Source of the DNA: Amaricoccus sp.
Lineage (GTDB): Bacteria; Pseudomonadota; Alphaproteobacteria; Rhodobacterales; Rhodobacteraceae
Length of the DNA stretch: 56,965 nt
Assembly (NCBI RefSeq): GCF_017995835.1
Contig: NZ_JAGOID010000008.1
Location: forward strand, 1 to 56,965
Direction of reading: 5' to 3'
Numbering within the stretch: position 1 is the first letter of the stretch; every line of letters starts with the position of its first letter. Positions 1-8,748 of this stretch are shown piece after piece. Both the position numbers and the translations under genes were made by a program. Below the pieces are notes generated by a model. It did not search any database. It was not told the origin of the DNA and saw nothing but the letters and a program-made list of their open reading frames with translations.

Positions 1-66
1 GGGTCTCATGCTGGCCGTTCGCTGGCAAGCGAGCTTGGCCGTCGCGGCGGGCGCTCGGTGCGGGCC

Positions 67-100
67 GAGCTTTTCACCCCGCATGCGGGGTGAAAAGCTC
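67..100. repeat. 34-bp perfect palindrome
   Basis: The arm GAGCTTTTCACCCCGCA is followed immediately by its exact reverse complement, with no spacer. It lies about 60 bp upstream of the ubiA start. Either transcript would have U4 on the 5' side and A4 on the 3' side of a GC stem, the opposite polarity to a Rho-independent terminator, so it is more likely a dimer-binding site, a DNA cruciform or a plain hairpin. The bases before it (1-66) contain short imperfect hairpins but no recognisable gene. Confidence 0.8.
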
Positions 101-163
101 AACCACCGCAAGGGTGCACTGATGAGCAGGCAAGCTATGCGAGGCCGGGGGGTCGAGGGAAGG

Positions 164-1087
164 GTGACCGACGCGCCGCCCGACAACTGGGTGGATCGCC
201 GGGCGCCGGTCCGCGTCCTGCCCTACCTGCGGCTGGCCCGGGCCGACCGGCCGGCGGGGACGTGGCTCCTGCTCATTCCCTGCTGGTGGGGTCTCGCGCT
301 CGCCCTCGCCGCCGATCCGGCCGGGCCACGGCCGTTCGACCTCTGGGTGTTCGCGGGCTGCGCCATCGGCGCCTTCCTGATGCGGGGGGCCGGCTGCACG
401 TGGAACGACCTGACCGACCGCGACTTCGACGCGCGCGTGGCGCGGACACGGTCGCGGCCGCTGCCCTCCGGGCAGGTCACGCCCCGCGCCGCCTTGGTCT
501 GGCTCTGCGCCCAGGCGGTTCTCGCCTTCGGCGTGCTCCTGAGCTTCCCGCCGACCGCGATCGCCTTCGGCGTGGCCTCGCTGGCGCTGGTCGCGGTCTA
601 TCCCTTCGCCAAGCGGTTCACCTGGTGGCCGCAGGTCTTTCTTGGGCTCGCGTTCAACTGGGGCGTCTGGCTCGCCTGGGCGGCGCACGGGACGCCGGTC
701 ACCGCCGCCACGGCGCTGCTCTATGCGGCGGGCGTCGCCTGGACGCTGTTCTACGACACGATCTATGCCCATCAGGATCGCGAGGACGACGCGCTGATCG
801 GCGTGCGCTCGACCGCCCGGCTGTTCGGCGCGCGGACGAGGCCCTGGCTCGGCGGGTTCCTCGCCATCGCCGTGGCCTGCGCCGGCCTCGCGGTCTGGCT
901 CGCCGCGCTGTCCGGCGGCGCCCTCGCCGCGGGGCTCGCCGGCGTCGCCGGCTTCGGCGCGCATCTCGGCTGGCAGCTCCGCCGGCTCGACATCGACGAC
1001 CCCGGGCTCTGCCTCGCGCTCTTCCGCGCCAACCGCGACGCCGGCCTGATCCTCGCGCTCGGCCTGGCCGCGATGAGCCTCGCCTGA
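164..1087 (+). CDS. ubiA: 4-hydroxybenzoate polyprenyltransferase (UbiA family)
   Basis: This is an integral membrane prenyltransferase of 307 aa that attaches the polyprenyl chain to 4-hydroxybenzoate in ubiquinone synthesis. The first Asp-rich motif is visible as WNDLTDRDFDARVART, and a second as YDTIYAHQDREDD; these bind the Mg-diphosphate of the prenyl donor. About eight hydrophobic segments cover the rest. The GTG at 164 is preferred because AGGGAAGG lies just upstream and the protein then begins MTDAPPDNW; an in-frame ATG at 122 is the alternative. xth follows 63 bp downstream on the same strand. Family assignment is firm; substrate is by family. Confidence 0.92.
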   Translation: MTDAPPDNWVDRRAPVRVLPYLRLARADRPAGTWLLLIPCWWGLALALAADPAGPRPFDLWVFAGCAIGAFLMRGAGCTWNDLTDRDFDARVARTRSRPLPSGQVTPRAALVWLCAQAVLAFGVLLSFPPTAIAFGVASLALVAVYPFAKRFTWWPQVFLGLAFNWGVWLAWAAHGTPVTAATALLYAAGVAWTLFYDTIYAHQDREDDALIGVRSTARLFGARTRPWLGGFLAIAVACAGLAVWLAALSGGALAAGLAGVAGFGAHLGWQLRRLDIDDPGLCLALFRANRDAGLILALGLAAMSLA

Positions 1088-1150
1088 AGGCGCGCCCGCG
1101 CGGCGGCGCGCGGGTTGCGCCGGAGGCGCTGCACGTGCGAAGGGGAGCGC

Positions 1151-1939
1151 GTGACCCTGACCATCGCCACCTGGAACATCAATTCCGTGCGCCTGCGCGC
1201 CGAGGCCGTCGCCCGGCTGTTGCGCGAGGAGGCGCCCGACATCCTGTGCTTGCAGGAAACCAAGTCCCCGGTCGAGAAGCTCCCGCTCGACACCTTCGCC
1301 GCCATGGGCTGGAGTCATGTCGTCGCGCGCGGGCAGAAGGGCTACAATGGCGTGATGATCCTGTCGCGTGTGCCGATCGAGGACGCCGGAGGCCCCCGAT
1401 TCTGCGCCCGCGACGACGCCCGCCACGTCGCGGCGCGGCTGCCGTCCGGCGCGATCCTGCACAACTTCTACGTCCCGGCCGGCGGCGACGTGCCGGACCC
1501 CGCGGCCAACCCGAAGTTCCGCCACAAGCTCGACTTCCTCGACGAGATGCGCGCCTGGTTCGCGACCGAACGGCCGCGCGCGGCGATCCTCGTCGGCGAT
1601 CTCAACATCGCGCCGCGCGAGGACGACGTGTGGAGCCACAGGCAGCTCCTGCGCGTGGTGTCGCACACGCCGGTCGAGGTCGAGGCGATGGCGGCGACGC
1701 AGGGGGCCGGCGGCTGGGTCGACGTCACCCGGGCGCATATCCCCGACGGCCGGCTCTACTCCTGGTGGTCCTATCGCGCGCCGGACTGGGCGGCGGCCGA
1801 CAAGGGCCGCCGGCTCGACCATGTCTGGGCCACCCCCGACCTTGCCGATCGCTCCGGCGGCAGTCGCATCCTGCGCGCGGTCCGCGGCTGGGACGCGCCC
1901 TCGGACCATGTCCCGGTCCTCGCGGAGTTCGACGCATGA
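1151..1939 (+). CDS. xth: Exodeoxyribonuclease III
   Basis: This is a 262-aa Mg-dependent AP endonuclease / 3'-5' exonuclease of the ExoIII branch of the EEP fold, acting in base-excision repair in the cytoplasm. Diagnostic motifs appear in order: TWNINSVR near the N-terminus, LQETK, YNGVMILSR, VGDLNIAPREDDVWS, LDHVWAT and the catalytic SDHVPV at the end. The GTG start is supported by AAGGGGAGC immediately upstream; an in-frame start 12 codons earlier has no such support. The stop codon overlaps the ATG of the next gene (ATGA), so the two are probably translationally coupled. Confidence 0.93.
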   Translation: MTLTIATWNINSVRLRAEAVARLLREEAPDILCLQETKSPVEKLPLDTFAAMGWSHVVARGQKGYNGVMILSRVPIEDAGGPRFCARDDARHVAARLPSGAILHNFYVPAGGDVPDPAANPKFRHKLDFLDEMRAWFATERPRAAILVGDLNIAPREDDVWSHRQLLRVVSHTPVEVEAMAATQGAGGWVDVTRAHIPDGRLYSWWSYRAPDWAAADKGRRLDHVWATPDLADRSGGSRILRAVRGWDAPSDHVPVLAEFDA

Positions 1940-2682
1940 TTTCAGCCGGGATCGAAGGCCCCGTCGCCCGCATGGTCCTCGACCGGCCGGAGGCGCACAA
2001 CGCGCTCGACCAGGAGGCGATGCGCCGGCTCACGGCGCTTCTCGCCGACTGGTCGGAGCGGACCGAGATCCGCGCCCTCGTCCTCACCGGGCGCGGCCGC
2101 AGCTTCTGCGCCGGGGCGGCGCTCGGCGACGTCGCCGGGCAGGACTGGTCGGAGAACCCGCTCACCGCGCTCTGCGACGCGCTCGAGGCCTTTCCGGCAC
2201 CGACCATCGCGGCGCTGAACGGCGGCGCCTACGGCGGGGGCGTCGAGATCGCGCTCGCCTGCGACTTTCGCGTAGGCGTGACCGGGATGCGGGCCTTCGC
2301 GCCGCCGGCGCGGCTCGGGATCCACTACGATCCGGCCGGCATCCGTCGCGCGATCGACCGGCTCGGCGCGCAGACGGCGCGGCGGATGTTTCTCCTCGCC
2401 GAGACCTTCGACGCCGAGGCGCTGCTCGCCACCGGCTTCCTCGACTGGCTGGTGGCCCCGGAGGCGCTGCAAGCGAAGGCCGACGAGGTCGCCGCGACCG
2501 CGTCCGGCCTCGCGCCGCTCGCGGTGCGCGGCATGAAGCGCACGATCGTCGAGCTGTCGCGGGGCGCGCTCGACGCCGACGCCGCCCGCGCCCGGATCCG
2601 CGCGTGCTTCGCCTCGGCCGACCACGCCGAGGGCCTCGCGGCCCAGCGCGAAAAGCGCGTTCCGCGCTTCGAGGGACGTTGA
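1936..2682 (+). CDS. Enoyl-CoA hydratase/isomerase (crotonase) family protein
   Basis: This 248-aa protein has the crotonase fold. The oxyanion-hole segment RSFCAGAAL and the AYGGGVEIALACDFRV motif are both present. The first family glutamate (in GGGVEI) is there, but the second, normally in a PE motif after the CDF stretch, is replaced by PPARLG. It is therefore probably not a classical enoyl-CoA hydratase and could be an isomerase, a hydrolase or another crotonase activity. It overlaps xth by four bases. The specific substrate cannot be read from the sequence. Confidence 0.85.
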   Translation: MISAGIEGPVARMVLDRPEAHNALDQEAMRRLTALLADWSERTEIRALVLTGRGRSFCAGAALGDVAGQDWSENPLTALCDALEAFPAPTIAALNGGAYGGGVEIALACDFRVGVTGMRAFAPPARLGIHYDPAGIRRAIDRLGAQTARRMFLLAETFDAEALLATGFLDWLVAPEALQAKADEVAATASGLAPLAVRGMKRTIVELSRGALDADAARARIRACFASADHAEGLAAQREKRVPRFEGR

Positions 2683-2835
2683 GCGGGTGGGTCCGGAGCC
2701 GCGACGCCGCGATTGATCCGGAGCGGCGGGCAGGATAAAGGACGCGCGTGCCATGAGTAAGCGGTATCCGTTGGCGATGATCGACCCGAGTGCGCGCGCC
2801 AGCGCAACGCCAGCAGCGCGTCCGGGAGGACGCCC

Positions 2836-4038
2836 GTGACCCTCGCCCTGGTCGCCCCGAGCTTCGATGCGGTCTCCGAGACCTTCATCGCCGATCACGT
2901 CCGCACCCTCGCGCCGGCCGACACGGTGCTCGTCTGCCGGGAAAGCGTCGGCGCGGAAAAGTACGGTCTGCCGGTGCTGAGCCACATGGCGCCGGAGCCG
3001 GTTGCGTTCGGCAGGCTCGACGCCAGGCTGAAGCACATCGTCCAGCGCCTGCGGCGCAAGTACGGCCCCTCGCTCGGCTACGACGACCGGATGCGGCTTA
3101 TCGCGTTCTTCCGCGACCACGAGGTCGACCGGGTGCTCGGCGAGTTCGGCTATTCCGCCGTGATGGTGGCCGACGTCTGCCGGAGGCTCGACATCCCTCT
3201 CTACGTCTACTTCCGCGGCATGGACGCCTCGGCCACCGCGACGCGCGGGCACATGCAGCGACGCTATCGCAAGCTGTTCGCGCAGGTGAAGGGGGTGTTC
3301 TGCGTGTCGCAGGCAATCGCGGACCGGGTGGTGGCGATGGGCTGTTCGCCGGGGCTGATCACGGTGAACGCGAGCGGCGTCCTTGTCGACCGGTTCCAGC
3401 CGGGCGACCCGGACCCCAACCGCATCCTCGCCGTCGGGCGGCTCGTGGACAAGAAGGCCCCGCACCTGACGATCGCGGCTTTCGCCGGCATCGCCGCGCG
3501 CTACCCCGAGGCGCGGCTCGACCTCGTCGGCGACGGGCCGCTGGCGGCGCGCTGCCGCGAGGCGATCGCGGCGCACGGGCTGGGAGACCGGGTGACGCTG
3601 CACGGTTCGCTGTCGCACGATGCGGTGAACCGCCTGATGCAGCGGGCCTCGATCTTCGCGCAGCATTCGGTCACGGCCCCGAGCGGCGACATCGAGGGCT
3701 TCCCGACTGCGATCGCCGAGGCGATGTCCTCGGCGCTCGCCACCGTCTCGACCCGCCACAGCGGCATCCCCGAGCACGTGATCGACGGCGAGACCGGATT
3801 GATCGTCGAGGAAGGGGACGTGGCCGGCATGGGAGAGGCGATGGCGCGCCTCCTCGCCGACCCGGCGCTGGCGCGGCGTCTCGGCGCGAACGCCCGCGAG
3901 CACGCCCGGGCGCGCCTCGATCGCGAGCGCTCGCGCCAGCTCGTTCGCGACACGATGGGCCTTCCTGCGCCGCTGCCGCGGCGGACTGACGGGAGTCCCG
4001 CTCAGGGCGGCCCGACGGCGTCTCAGCCGACCTTGTAG
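2836..4038 (+). CDS. GT4-type glycosyltransferase
   Basis: This is a 400-aa GT-B fold transferase. The C-terminal half has the family-1/GT4 signature: AVGRLVDKKAPH starts the nucleotide-sugar domain, VGDGPL follows, and EGFPTAIAEAMSSA carries the ExxxxxxxE donor-binding motif. The N-terminal half shows SETFIADHV, common in colanic-acid/exopolysaccharide WcaL/AmsK-like enzymes. The GTG start has GGGAGGA five bases upstream. It probably builds a surface polysaccharide, but no other polysaccharide genes adjoin it. Its last 16 bases overlap the 3' end of the convergent DUF2793 gene. The sugar donor and acceptor are unknown. Confidence 0.85.
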   Translation: MTLALVAPSFDAVSETFIADHVRTLAPADTVLVCRESVGAEKYGLPVLSHMAPEPVAFGRLDARLKHIVQRLRRKYGPSLGYDDRMRLIAFFRDHEVDRVLGEFGYSAVMVADVCRRLDIPLYVYFRGMDASATATRGHMQRRYRKLFAQVKGVFCVSQAIADRVVAMGCSPGLITVNASGVLVDRFQPGDPDPNRILAVGRLVDKKAPHLTIAAFAGIAARYPEARLDLVGDGPLAARCREAIAAHGLGDRVTLHGSLSHDAVNRLMQRASIFAQHSVTAPSGDIEGFPTAIAEAMSSALATVSTRHSGIPEHVIDGETGLIVEEGDVAGMGEAMARLLADPALARRLGANAREHARARLDRERSRQLVRDTMGLPAPLPRRTDGSPAQGGPTASQPTL

Positions 4039-5105
4039 CCCCAGAAGCTGGTGTGGTTCGCCGCGAAATAGCCGTCCGCGCCGCGGTAGAATCCCTGTAG
4101 CTCCACCGTGTCGTCCTTGGCCAGCGCGGCGACCGTCTGGATCCAGAGCGCGGTGGCGAGCGTGACATGCGCTCCGGAAATCTCGCCGAGCGAGCCGGGG
4201 ATCTCGGTCGTGCCGTTCTTCACCAGTCGCCCCCGCATCCTCGCCGTCGTGCTGGCGTTGATCCGGTGCAGGAGCGTCGCCCCGAGCGCGTAGAAGCCCG
4301 CGACCGGCGCGCGGAACTGGTTAGTGGCCGGGTCGAATGCGTTCTGATCGTTGGACTCGGCCGTGTTGATCGCGATCTTCGTCCAGACGTCGAGCGCGGC
4401 GTAGTTGTCGAAGTTGGTCGAGGCCTTGAACCGCGGCAGGCGCGGCTGGTCGACGACGCCGGTCGCGTCGTCGATCGAGAGTGCGTCGCGGAAGTTCGCC
4501 CCGTCGGGCGAGACCGAGACGCGGAAGCGGTTCGAGCCGAACAGTCCCGCCACCGCACGGGTCACGAACCCCGTCTGCAGCGCGAAGCCCGCATCCTTGT
4601 CCGCCGCCTGCCGGTTCAGCGACAGCCGCAGGCTGCCGGTTCCGCCCTCGGTCGTGCCCCGCGCGTCCCAGAGCGCGTCGTTCAGTTTCGCAACGAACGG
4701 GGTTGCCGCGTCGGCCGTCGCCCCGAGGCCGAACCGCGTCGCGTTCTGAAGCTCGGTCGGCGCGCCGCCGAGCGCGGTCCAGACCCCGGCGGAGGTGCGC
4801 AGGAGCAACCGGTCGGTCGCCATGTCGTAGACGCGCCAGCCGGGCCGTGGCGTGCTGAAGGCCCAGCCGCCGTTGCGCCAGGAGGCGATGTTGCCCGCCT
4901 CGCCGCTCCAGTCGCCGCCCGGCGTCGCCCCGAGGTGATAGCGGTCGCCCTCGACAGCGGTCGCGGGCGGCGTAGTCGCGTCCATGGCGAGGACGGCGCA
5001 ATGCACCAGCGCGTCGAGCTCGGAGAAGGCCTCGTTCACAGTCACGTGCTTCTGGGCCTGGGCCGGGGCGATGAAGGACAGGCTGAGGTTCGGGGACTTG
5101 TACAC
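4023..5105 (-). CDS. DUF2793 protein with C1q-like C-terminal domain
   Basis: This 360-aa protein has an N-terminal DUF2793 module, recognisable from NLSLSFIAPAQAQKHVTVNE and the following GDRYHLG...GDWSGEAGNIA...GWRVYDMATDRLLL segment. The last ~130 residues look like a C1q/TNF-type jelly roll (NFDNYAALDVWTKI, then FRAPVAGFYALGATLL and SFWGYKVG at the end). DUF2793 proteins are frequent in Rhodobacterales prophages and gene-transfer-agent fibre or spike proteins, so receptor or polysaccharide binding at a virion surface is likely by inference. The GTG at 5105 is preferred because AGGAGG lies upstream of it; an ATG 11 codons earlier is possible. No other phage structural gene is nearby. Confidence 0.75.
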   Translation of the reverse strand: MYKSPNLSLSFIAPAQAQKHVTVNEAFSELDALVHCAVLAMDATTPPATAVEGDRYHLGATPGGDWSGEAGNIASWRNGGWAFSTPRPGWRVYDMATDRLLLRTSAGVWTALGGAPTELQNATRFGLGATADAATPFVAKLNDALWDARGTTEGGTGSLRLSLNRQAADKDAGFALQTGFVTRAVAGLFGSNRFRVSVSPDGANFRDALSIDDATGVVDQPRLPRFKASTNFDNYAALDVWTKIAINTAESNDQNAFDPATNQFRAPVAGFYALGATLLHRINASTTARMRGRLVKNGTTEIPGSLGEISGAHVTLATALWIQTVAALAKDDTVELQGFYRGADGYFAANHTSFWGYKVG

Positions 5106-5220
5106 GGGATCGACGCGCCTCCTGCGATGCTGGGGCACGTCCGTATCACGCAGCCGCGCATAGTTGCCGCCGGCGCCCGAACAGCGCGCGGCGCGCGGCC
5201 CGGAACCTCGGCGCTCGCGG

Positions 5221-6153
5221 TCAGGGGAGGGGGATATACTCCTCGTCGTCCCCGGGAGGCAGGCGGAAGCGGCCGTGGGTGAAATCGCCCGAGCGCCACG
5301 CCTCCTTCGCCGCCTCGATGCGCTCCTTCGACGAGGCGACGAAGTTCCACCAGATGTAGCGGGGGCCGGCCATCGTCGCGCCGCCGAGCAGCATCAGCCG
5401 GGCGCCCTCGGCGCCGGCGGCGAGTGCGAGGCGGTCGCCGGGACGGAACACCATCATCCGCCCGGCCTCGAAGTCCTGCCCGCTGATTGAGACGCTGCCG
5501 CTGACGATGTAGACGCCGCGATCCTCGTGGTCGTCGGGCAACGGCACGCGGGCATGGGGCGCGAGCGTCACGTCCGCGTAGAACATCTCGCTCGACACCG
5601 CGACCGGCGAGCGACGGCCCCAGGCCGCGCCGAGGATCAGCCGCGCCGTCGCGCCCTCGGCCTCGATCTCCGGCAGGGCTTCCCTGCCCTGATGCTCGAA
5701 ACTCGCCGGCCTGTCCTCCGCTGCCTCGGGCAGCGCCACCCAGGTCTGGATGCCGAACAGCGAATGCGGGCGCTTGCGGGTCTCGTCGCTGGTGCGCTCG
5801 GAATGGGTCACGCCCTCGCCGGCGGTCATCCAGTTCACCGCGCCGGGCAGGATGACCTGGTCCGAACCGATGCTGTCGCGATGATGGAACTCGCCGCGGA
5901 AAAGATAGGTCACGGTCGCGAGCCCGATATGCGGATGCGGCCGCACGTCGACGCCCTGGCCGGTGACGAACTCCGCCGGGCCGGCCTGGTCGAAGAAGAT
6001 GAAAGGCCCCACCATCTGCCGCTTTGGCGCCGGCAGCGCCCGGCGCACCTCGAAGTCGCCGAGGTCGCGGGCGCGGGGGATGATCAGCGTCTCGATGTGA
6101 TCCATCTCTGCGACGCTCGGGCAGATGGGATCGGCGGTCGGGTTCCAGCTCAT
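5221..6153 (-). CDS. Pirin family protein
   Basis: This 310-aa bicupin is of the pirin family, iron-binding proteins with quercetinase-like or regulatory roles. The N-terminal cupin carries VRPHPHIGLATVTYLFRGEF with the metal-binding His pair, the following FHHRDSIGSDQ, and MTAGEGVTHSE, the family's strongest signature. The C-terminal cupin is visible as a second beta-rich half ending in the NFVASSKERIEAAKEAW helix. The ATG at 6153 is chosen for the strong AGGAGGAG upstream on the minus strand. It sits alone between convergent and same-strand genes, with no operon evidence. Confidence 0.92.
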   Translation of the reverse strand: MSWNPTADPICPSVAEMDHIETLIIPRARDLGDFEVRRALPAPKRQMVGPFIFFDQAGPAEFVTGQGVDVRPHPHIGLATVTYLFRGEFHHRDSIGSDQVILPGAVNWMTAGEGVTHSERTSDETRKRPHSLFGIQTWVALPEAAEDRPASFEHQGREALPEIEAEGATARLILGAAWGRRSPVAVSSEMFYADVTLAPHARVPLPDDHEDRGVYIVSGSVSISGQDFEAGRMMVFRPGDRLALAAGAEGARLMLLGGATMAGPRYIWWNFVASSKERIEAAKEAWRSGDFTHGRFRLPPGDDEEYIPLP

Positions 6154-6218
6154 GGCCTCACTCCTCCTCCGGGTCACTCCAGACTTAACCCGGGCGGCGG
6201 AGACGTAAACCCCCTTGG

Positions 6219-7136
6219 TCAGTCGGCCTCGGCCCCGCTCGTCCCGAGCAGTCGGCCCTCGGAGCCCAGGCGGTCGCGGCGGAGCGTGAAGATCCCGGCG
6301 CCGACGATGATGGCGGCGCCGGCGAGCGTCCAGGCGTCCGGCCATTCATCGAAAAGCAGGATGCCGAGCAGGATCGCCCACAGGATCAGCGTGTAGCGGA
6401 ACGGCTGGGTGAAGCCGATCTCGCCGGTCCGCATGCTGACCACGCCGAAGACGTAGCCGACCTGGAGCGCGGCCGCCCCGGCCGCGAGGACGAGCAGATG
6501 CCCGGGCTCGACCGGCCGCCACTCGGTCGCCGCCGCGGCGAGGCCGAACGCGACGGTCATCGCGACCGAGGTCACCGTGACGACCCAGGTCGCCGGCGCG
6601 TCCGGCGAAAGCGCGCGCGTCGAGAGGTCGCGCAGGACGACCAGGACGACGGTCGCGACGACGAGAAGCGCGTAGGGGGTGAACCCTTCCGAGCCCGGGC
6701 GAACAATGACGAAAACGCCGAGAAGGCCGACCAGGATCGCCGCATATCGCCGCCACCCGACCTTCTCGCCGAGAAACGCAGCGGCGCCCAGCGTCACCGC
6801 CAGCGGGACCGACTGGAGGATCGCGGTGGCGTTGGCGATCGGCATGTTGAAGAGCGCGGTCAGGAAGCACGCCGTCCCGAGGATCTCCGCAAAGGCCCTC
6901 TGCCCGACCAGTCGTCGGTCCCGCCGGCCGGGCCGAAAGCGCAGCGCGCCCTGCCCCCAGGCAAGCCCGCCGACGAAGATCGACGCGAAGATCCCGCGCA
7001 GGAAGACCGCCTGGTAGAGCGGCAGGTCGTCGGCGAGCGTCTTGATCAGCGCGTCGTTGAGCGAGAATCCGATCATCGAGGCGCTCATGAAGGCCGCGCC
7101 GCGAAGATTGGCGGCGCGCGAGGCGGCCGGCGTCAC
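6219..7136 (-). CDS. EamA/DMT-superfamily transporter
   Basis: This 305-aa inner-membrane protein has ten predicted hydrophobic segments in two EamA repeats (first ending near FVIVRPG, second near IIVGAGIFTLRR). FVIVRPG and the LRYT-like FRYTLILWAI are typical of RhaT/YdcZ-like drug or metabolite exporters. The GTG start overlaps the stop codon of the upstream MFS gene (GTGA), indicating translational coupling; an ATG 16 codons later is an alternative. Two unrelated exporters in one operon suggests a shared efflux task, but the substrate is not predictable. Confidence 0.85.
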   Translation of the reverse strand: MTPAASRAANLRGAAFMSASMIGFSLNDALIKTLADDLPLYQAVFLRGIFASIFVGGLAWGQGALRFRPGRRDRRLVGQRAFAEILGTACFLTALFNMPIANATAILQSVPLAVTLGAAAFLGEKVGWRRYAAILVGLLGVFVIVRPGSEGFTPYALLVVATVVLVVLRDLSTRALSPDAPATWVVTVTSVAMTVAFGLAAAATEWRPVEPGHLLVLAAGAAALQVGYVFGVVSMRTGEIGFTQPFRYTLILWAILLGILLFDEWPDAWTLAGAAIIVGAGIFTLRRDRLGSEGRLLGTSGAEAD

Positions 7137-8383
7137 CGCCCGGCCGCCTCGGCGGCCCGCCGGCGGGCGACCTGCATCACCCAGAGCGTGGTGCCGATGC
7201 TCACGACGGAGCAGACGAACATCAGCCACAGAAGCGGCCAGGCGCCGGTTCCGGGTCCGAGCATCGCCCCGGCGAGGACGGAGAGCGCCGCGCCGCCGCC
7301 GATCATCAGGGCGCCGCCGAGCCCGGAGGCGGAGCCCGCCAGATGCGGCCGCACCGACACGATGCCGGCGTTGGCGCTCGGCAGCAGCAGGCCGTTGCCG
7401 ACGCCGACGAGCCCTATCGTTCCGAAGAACGTGGTCGCCGACTGCAACCCGAGGGCAAAGAGCCCCAGCGCCAGCGCCATCCCGGCGGTCGCGACGAGGC
7501 TGCCCGACAGCATCATCCGGTTGAGCCCGACCTGCGCGGCGAAGCGGCCCGACAGGTAGTTGCCGAGGAGATAGCCGAGCGCGATGACGCCGAAATACGC
7601 CCCGACCTCGGCCGGGCCCATGTGCAGGAACTCGGTGGCGACCAGCGGCCCGCCGCCAAGGAAGGCGAAGAAGGTTCCCGAGGCGAAGCTCGCCGTCGCG
7701 GTGTAGCCCCAGAAGCGCGGCGAGCGGAGCAGCTCGGGATAGGCGCGGAACTGCGCGGTCAGGCTCTCGGACGGAGTCGTGTTGGTCTCGCCCTGGTCGG
7801 CCCAGATCAGCGCCGTCACGGCGACGCCCACCGCGAAGGTCAGTCCGAACACGGCGCGCCAGCCGAAGGCCTCGTCGACGAAGCCGCCGATCACCGGAGC
7901 GATCATCGGCGAAAGCGACATGCCCATCGTGATGTAGCCGATGAGGCTCGCCGCCTCGTCCGTGCCGACCATGTCGCGCACGATGGCGCGGCTGAGCGCG
8001 AAGGCCGAGGCGACCGTCGCCTGCGCCATGCGGAAGGCGAGGAACCACTCGATCGTCGGCGCGAAGGCGCAGCCGAGCGTCGCGAGCAGGAACACCGCGA
8101 AGCAGCCGAGGGTCACGGGCCGCCGTCCGTAGCGATCCGAGAGCGGGCCGAGAACGAGCTGCAACACCGCGGTCAGCCCGAGGTAGGCCGAGACCGTCAG
8201 CGACGCGACGCCATAGTCCGCATGGTAGTGCGCCGCGAGCGACGGCAGCGACGGCAGCACCATGTTCATGTTCAGGGCGGAAAGCCCCGTCATCAGAACC
8301 AGCGTGACGACATGCGGCGGGGTCCGCCGGTCGAGCCAGACCGCGGGCGGGCGTGGCGTTCCCGTGCGGGACTGCGTCGCCAT
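7133..8383 (-). CDS. MFS multidrug efflux transporter, Bcr/CflA type
   Basis: This 416-aa MFS protein has twelve transmembrane stretches and motif A at the loop between TM2 and TM3 (GPLSDRYGRRPVTLG). The N-terminal MNMVLPSLPSLAAHY and TM4 FRMAQATVASAFALSRAIVRDM are characteristic of the DHA1 Bcr/CflA drug-resistance group, which exports bicyclomycin-like and other compounds by proton antiport. The ATG at 8383 follows AGGGGAAC; an in-frame start 21 codons earlier is unlikely. It is the first gene of a two-gene operon with the EamA exporter. Confidence 0.88.
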   Translation of the reverse strand: MATQSRTGTPRPPAVWLDRRTPPHVVTLVLMTGLSALNMNMVLPSLPSLAAHYHADYGVASLTVSAYLGLTAVLQLVLGPLSDRYGRRPVTLGCFAVFLLATLGCAFAPTIEWFLAFRMAQATVASAFALSRAIVRDMVGTDEAASLIGYITMGMSLSPMIAPVIGGFVDEAFGWRAVFGLTFAVGVAVTALIWADQGETNTTPSESLTAQFRAYPELLRSPRFWGYTATASFASGTFFAFLGGGPLVATEFLHMGPAEVGAYFGVIALGYLLGNYLSGRFAAQVGLNRMMLSGSLVATAGMALALGLFALGLQSATTFFGTIGLVGVGNGLLLPSANAGIVSVRPHLAGSASGLGGALMIGGGAALSVLAGAMLGPGTGAWPLLWLMFVCSVVSIGTTLWVMQVARRRAAEAAGR

Positions 8384-8466
8384 GGCGTTTCCGTTCCCCT
8401 CGGCGGGTCGACCGCCCGCCTTCCGAATGCCGGGGCGCCGGATCATGCCCGCGCCGCGTCCTCGCG

Positions 8467-8498
8467 AAAAAAAAGAACCCGGCCACGTGGGGCCGGGC
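8467..8498 (-). terminator. Rho-independent terminator of the cold-shock gene
   Basis: Read on the minus strand, CCCGGCC pairs with GGCCGGG across a six-base loop and is followed by TTCTTTTTTTT. It lies 41 bp after the cold-shock protein stop codon. It is the clearest intrinsic terminator in the window, and it separates the cold-shock gene from the downstream MFS gene. Confidence 0.9.
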
Positions 8499-8538
8499 TA
8501 CGCAATCGCGACGCCGGCGCCTGCGCGCCGGAGCGCGT

Positions 8539-8748
8539 TCAGCGGATCAGGGCGAGATGTCCCGCGGAGGCGCGGCCGTCGCGCCCCGATTCGAGCTCGT
8601 AGCTCACCTTGGTGCCGTCGGGAAGCTCACGCAGGCCGGCGCGCTCCACGGCCGAGATGTGCACGAACACGTCCTTGCCGCCGGCATCGGGCTGGATGAA
8701 CCCGAAACCCTTGGTGGCGTTGAACCATTTCACCGTTCCGGTGGCCAT
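8539..8748 (-). CDS. Cold-shock protein (CspA family)
   Basis: This single cold-shock domain of 69 aa is an RNA/ssDNA chaperone. RNP1 is visible as KGFGFI and RNP2 as VFVHIS, after the usual start TGTVKWFNATKGFGFI. It has the normal length for the family, with a slightly diverged C-terminus (GRDGRASAGHLALIR). GGAGAGACGAC lies upstream of the ATG. It appears monocistronic: a strong terminator follows, and about 230 bp of untranslated sequence precedes it, which would allow a long 5' UTR as seen in other csp genes. Confidence 0.95.
   Translation of the reverse strand: MATGTVKWFNATKGFGFIQPDAGGKDVFVHISAVERAGLRELPDGTKVSYELESGRDGRASAGHLALIR

Noticed and set aside
74-1909. A 611-codon minus-strand reading frame opposite ubiA and xth
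   Set aside because: High-GC shadow frame; low-complexity Arg/Gly/Ala-rich translation, while the plus-strand genes have complete family motifs.
8467-8498. The A-tract near 8467 as a plus-strand promoter element
   Set aside because: It forms the T-tract of a clear minus-strand terminator.
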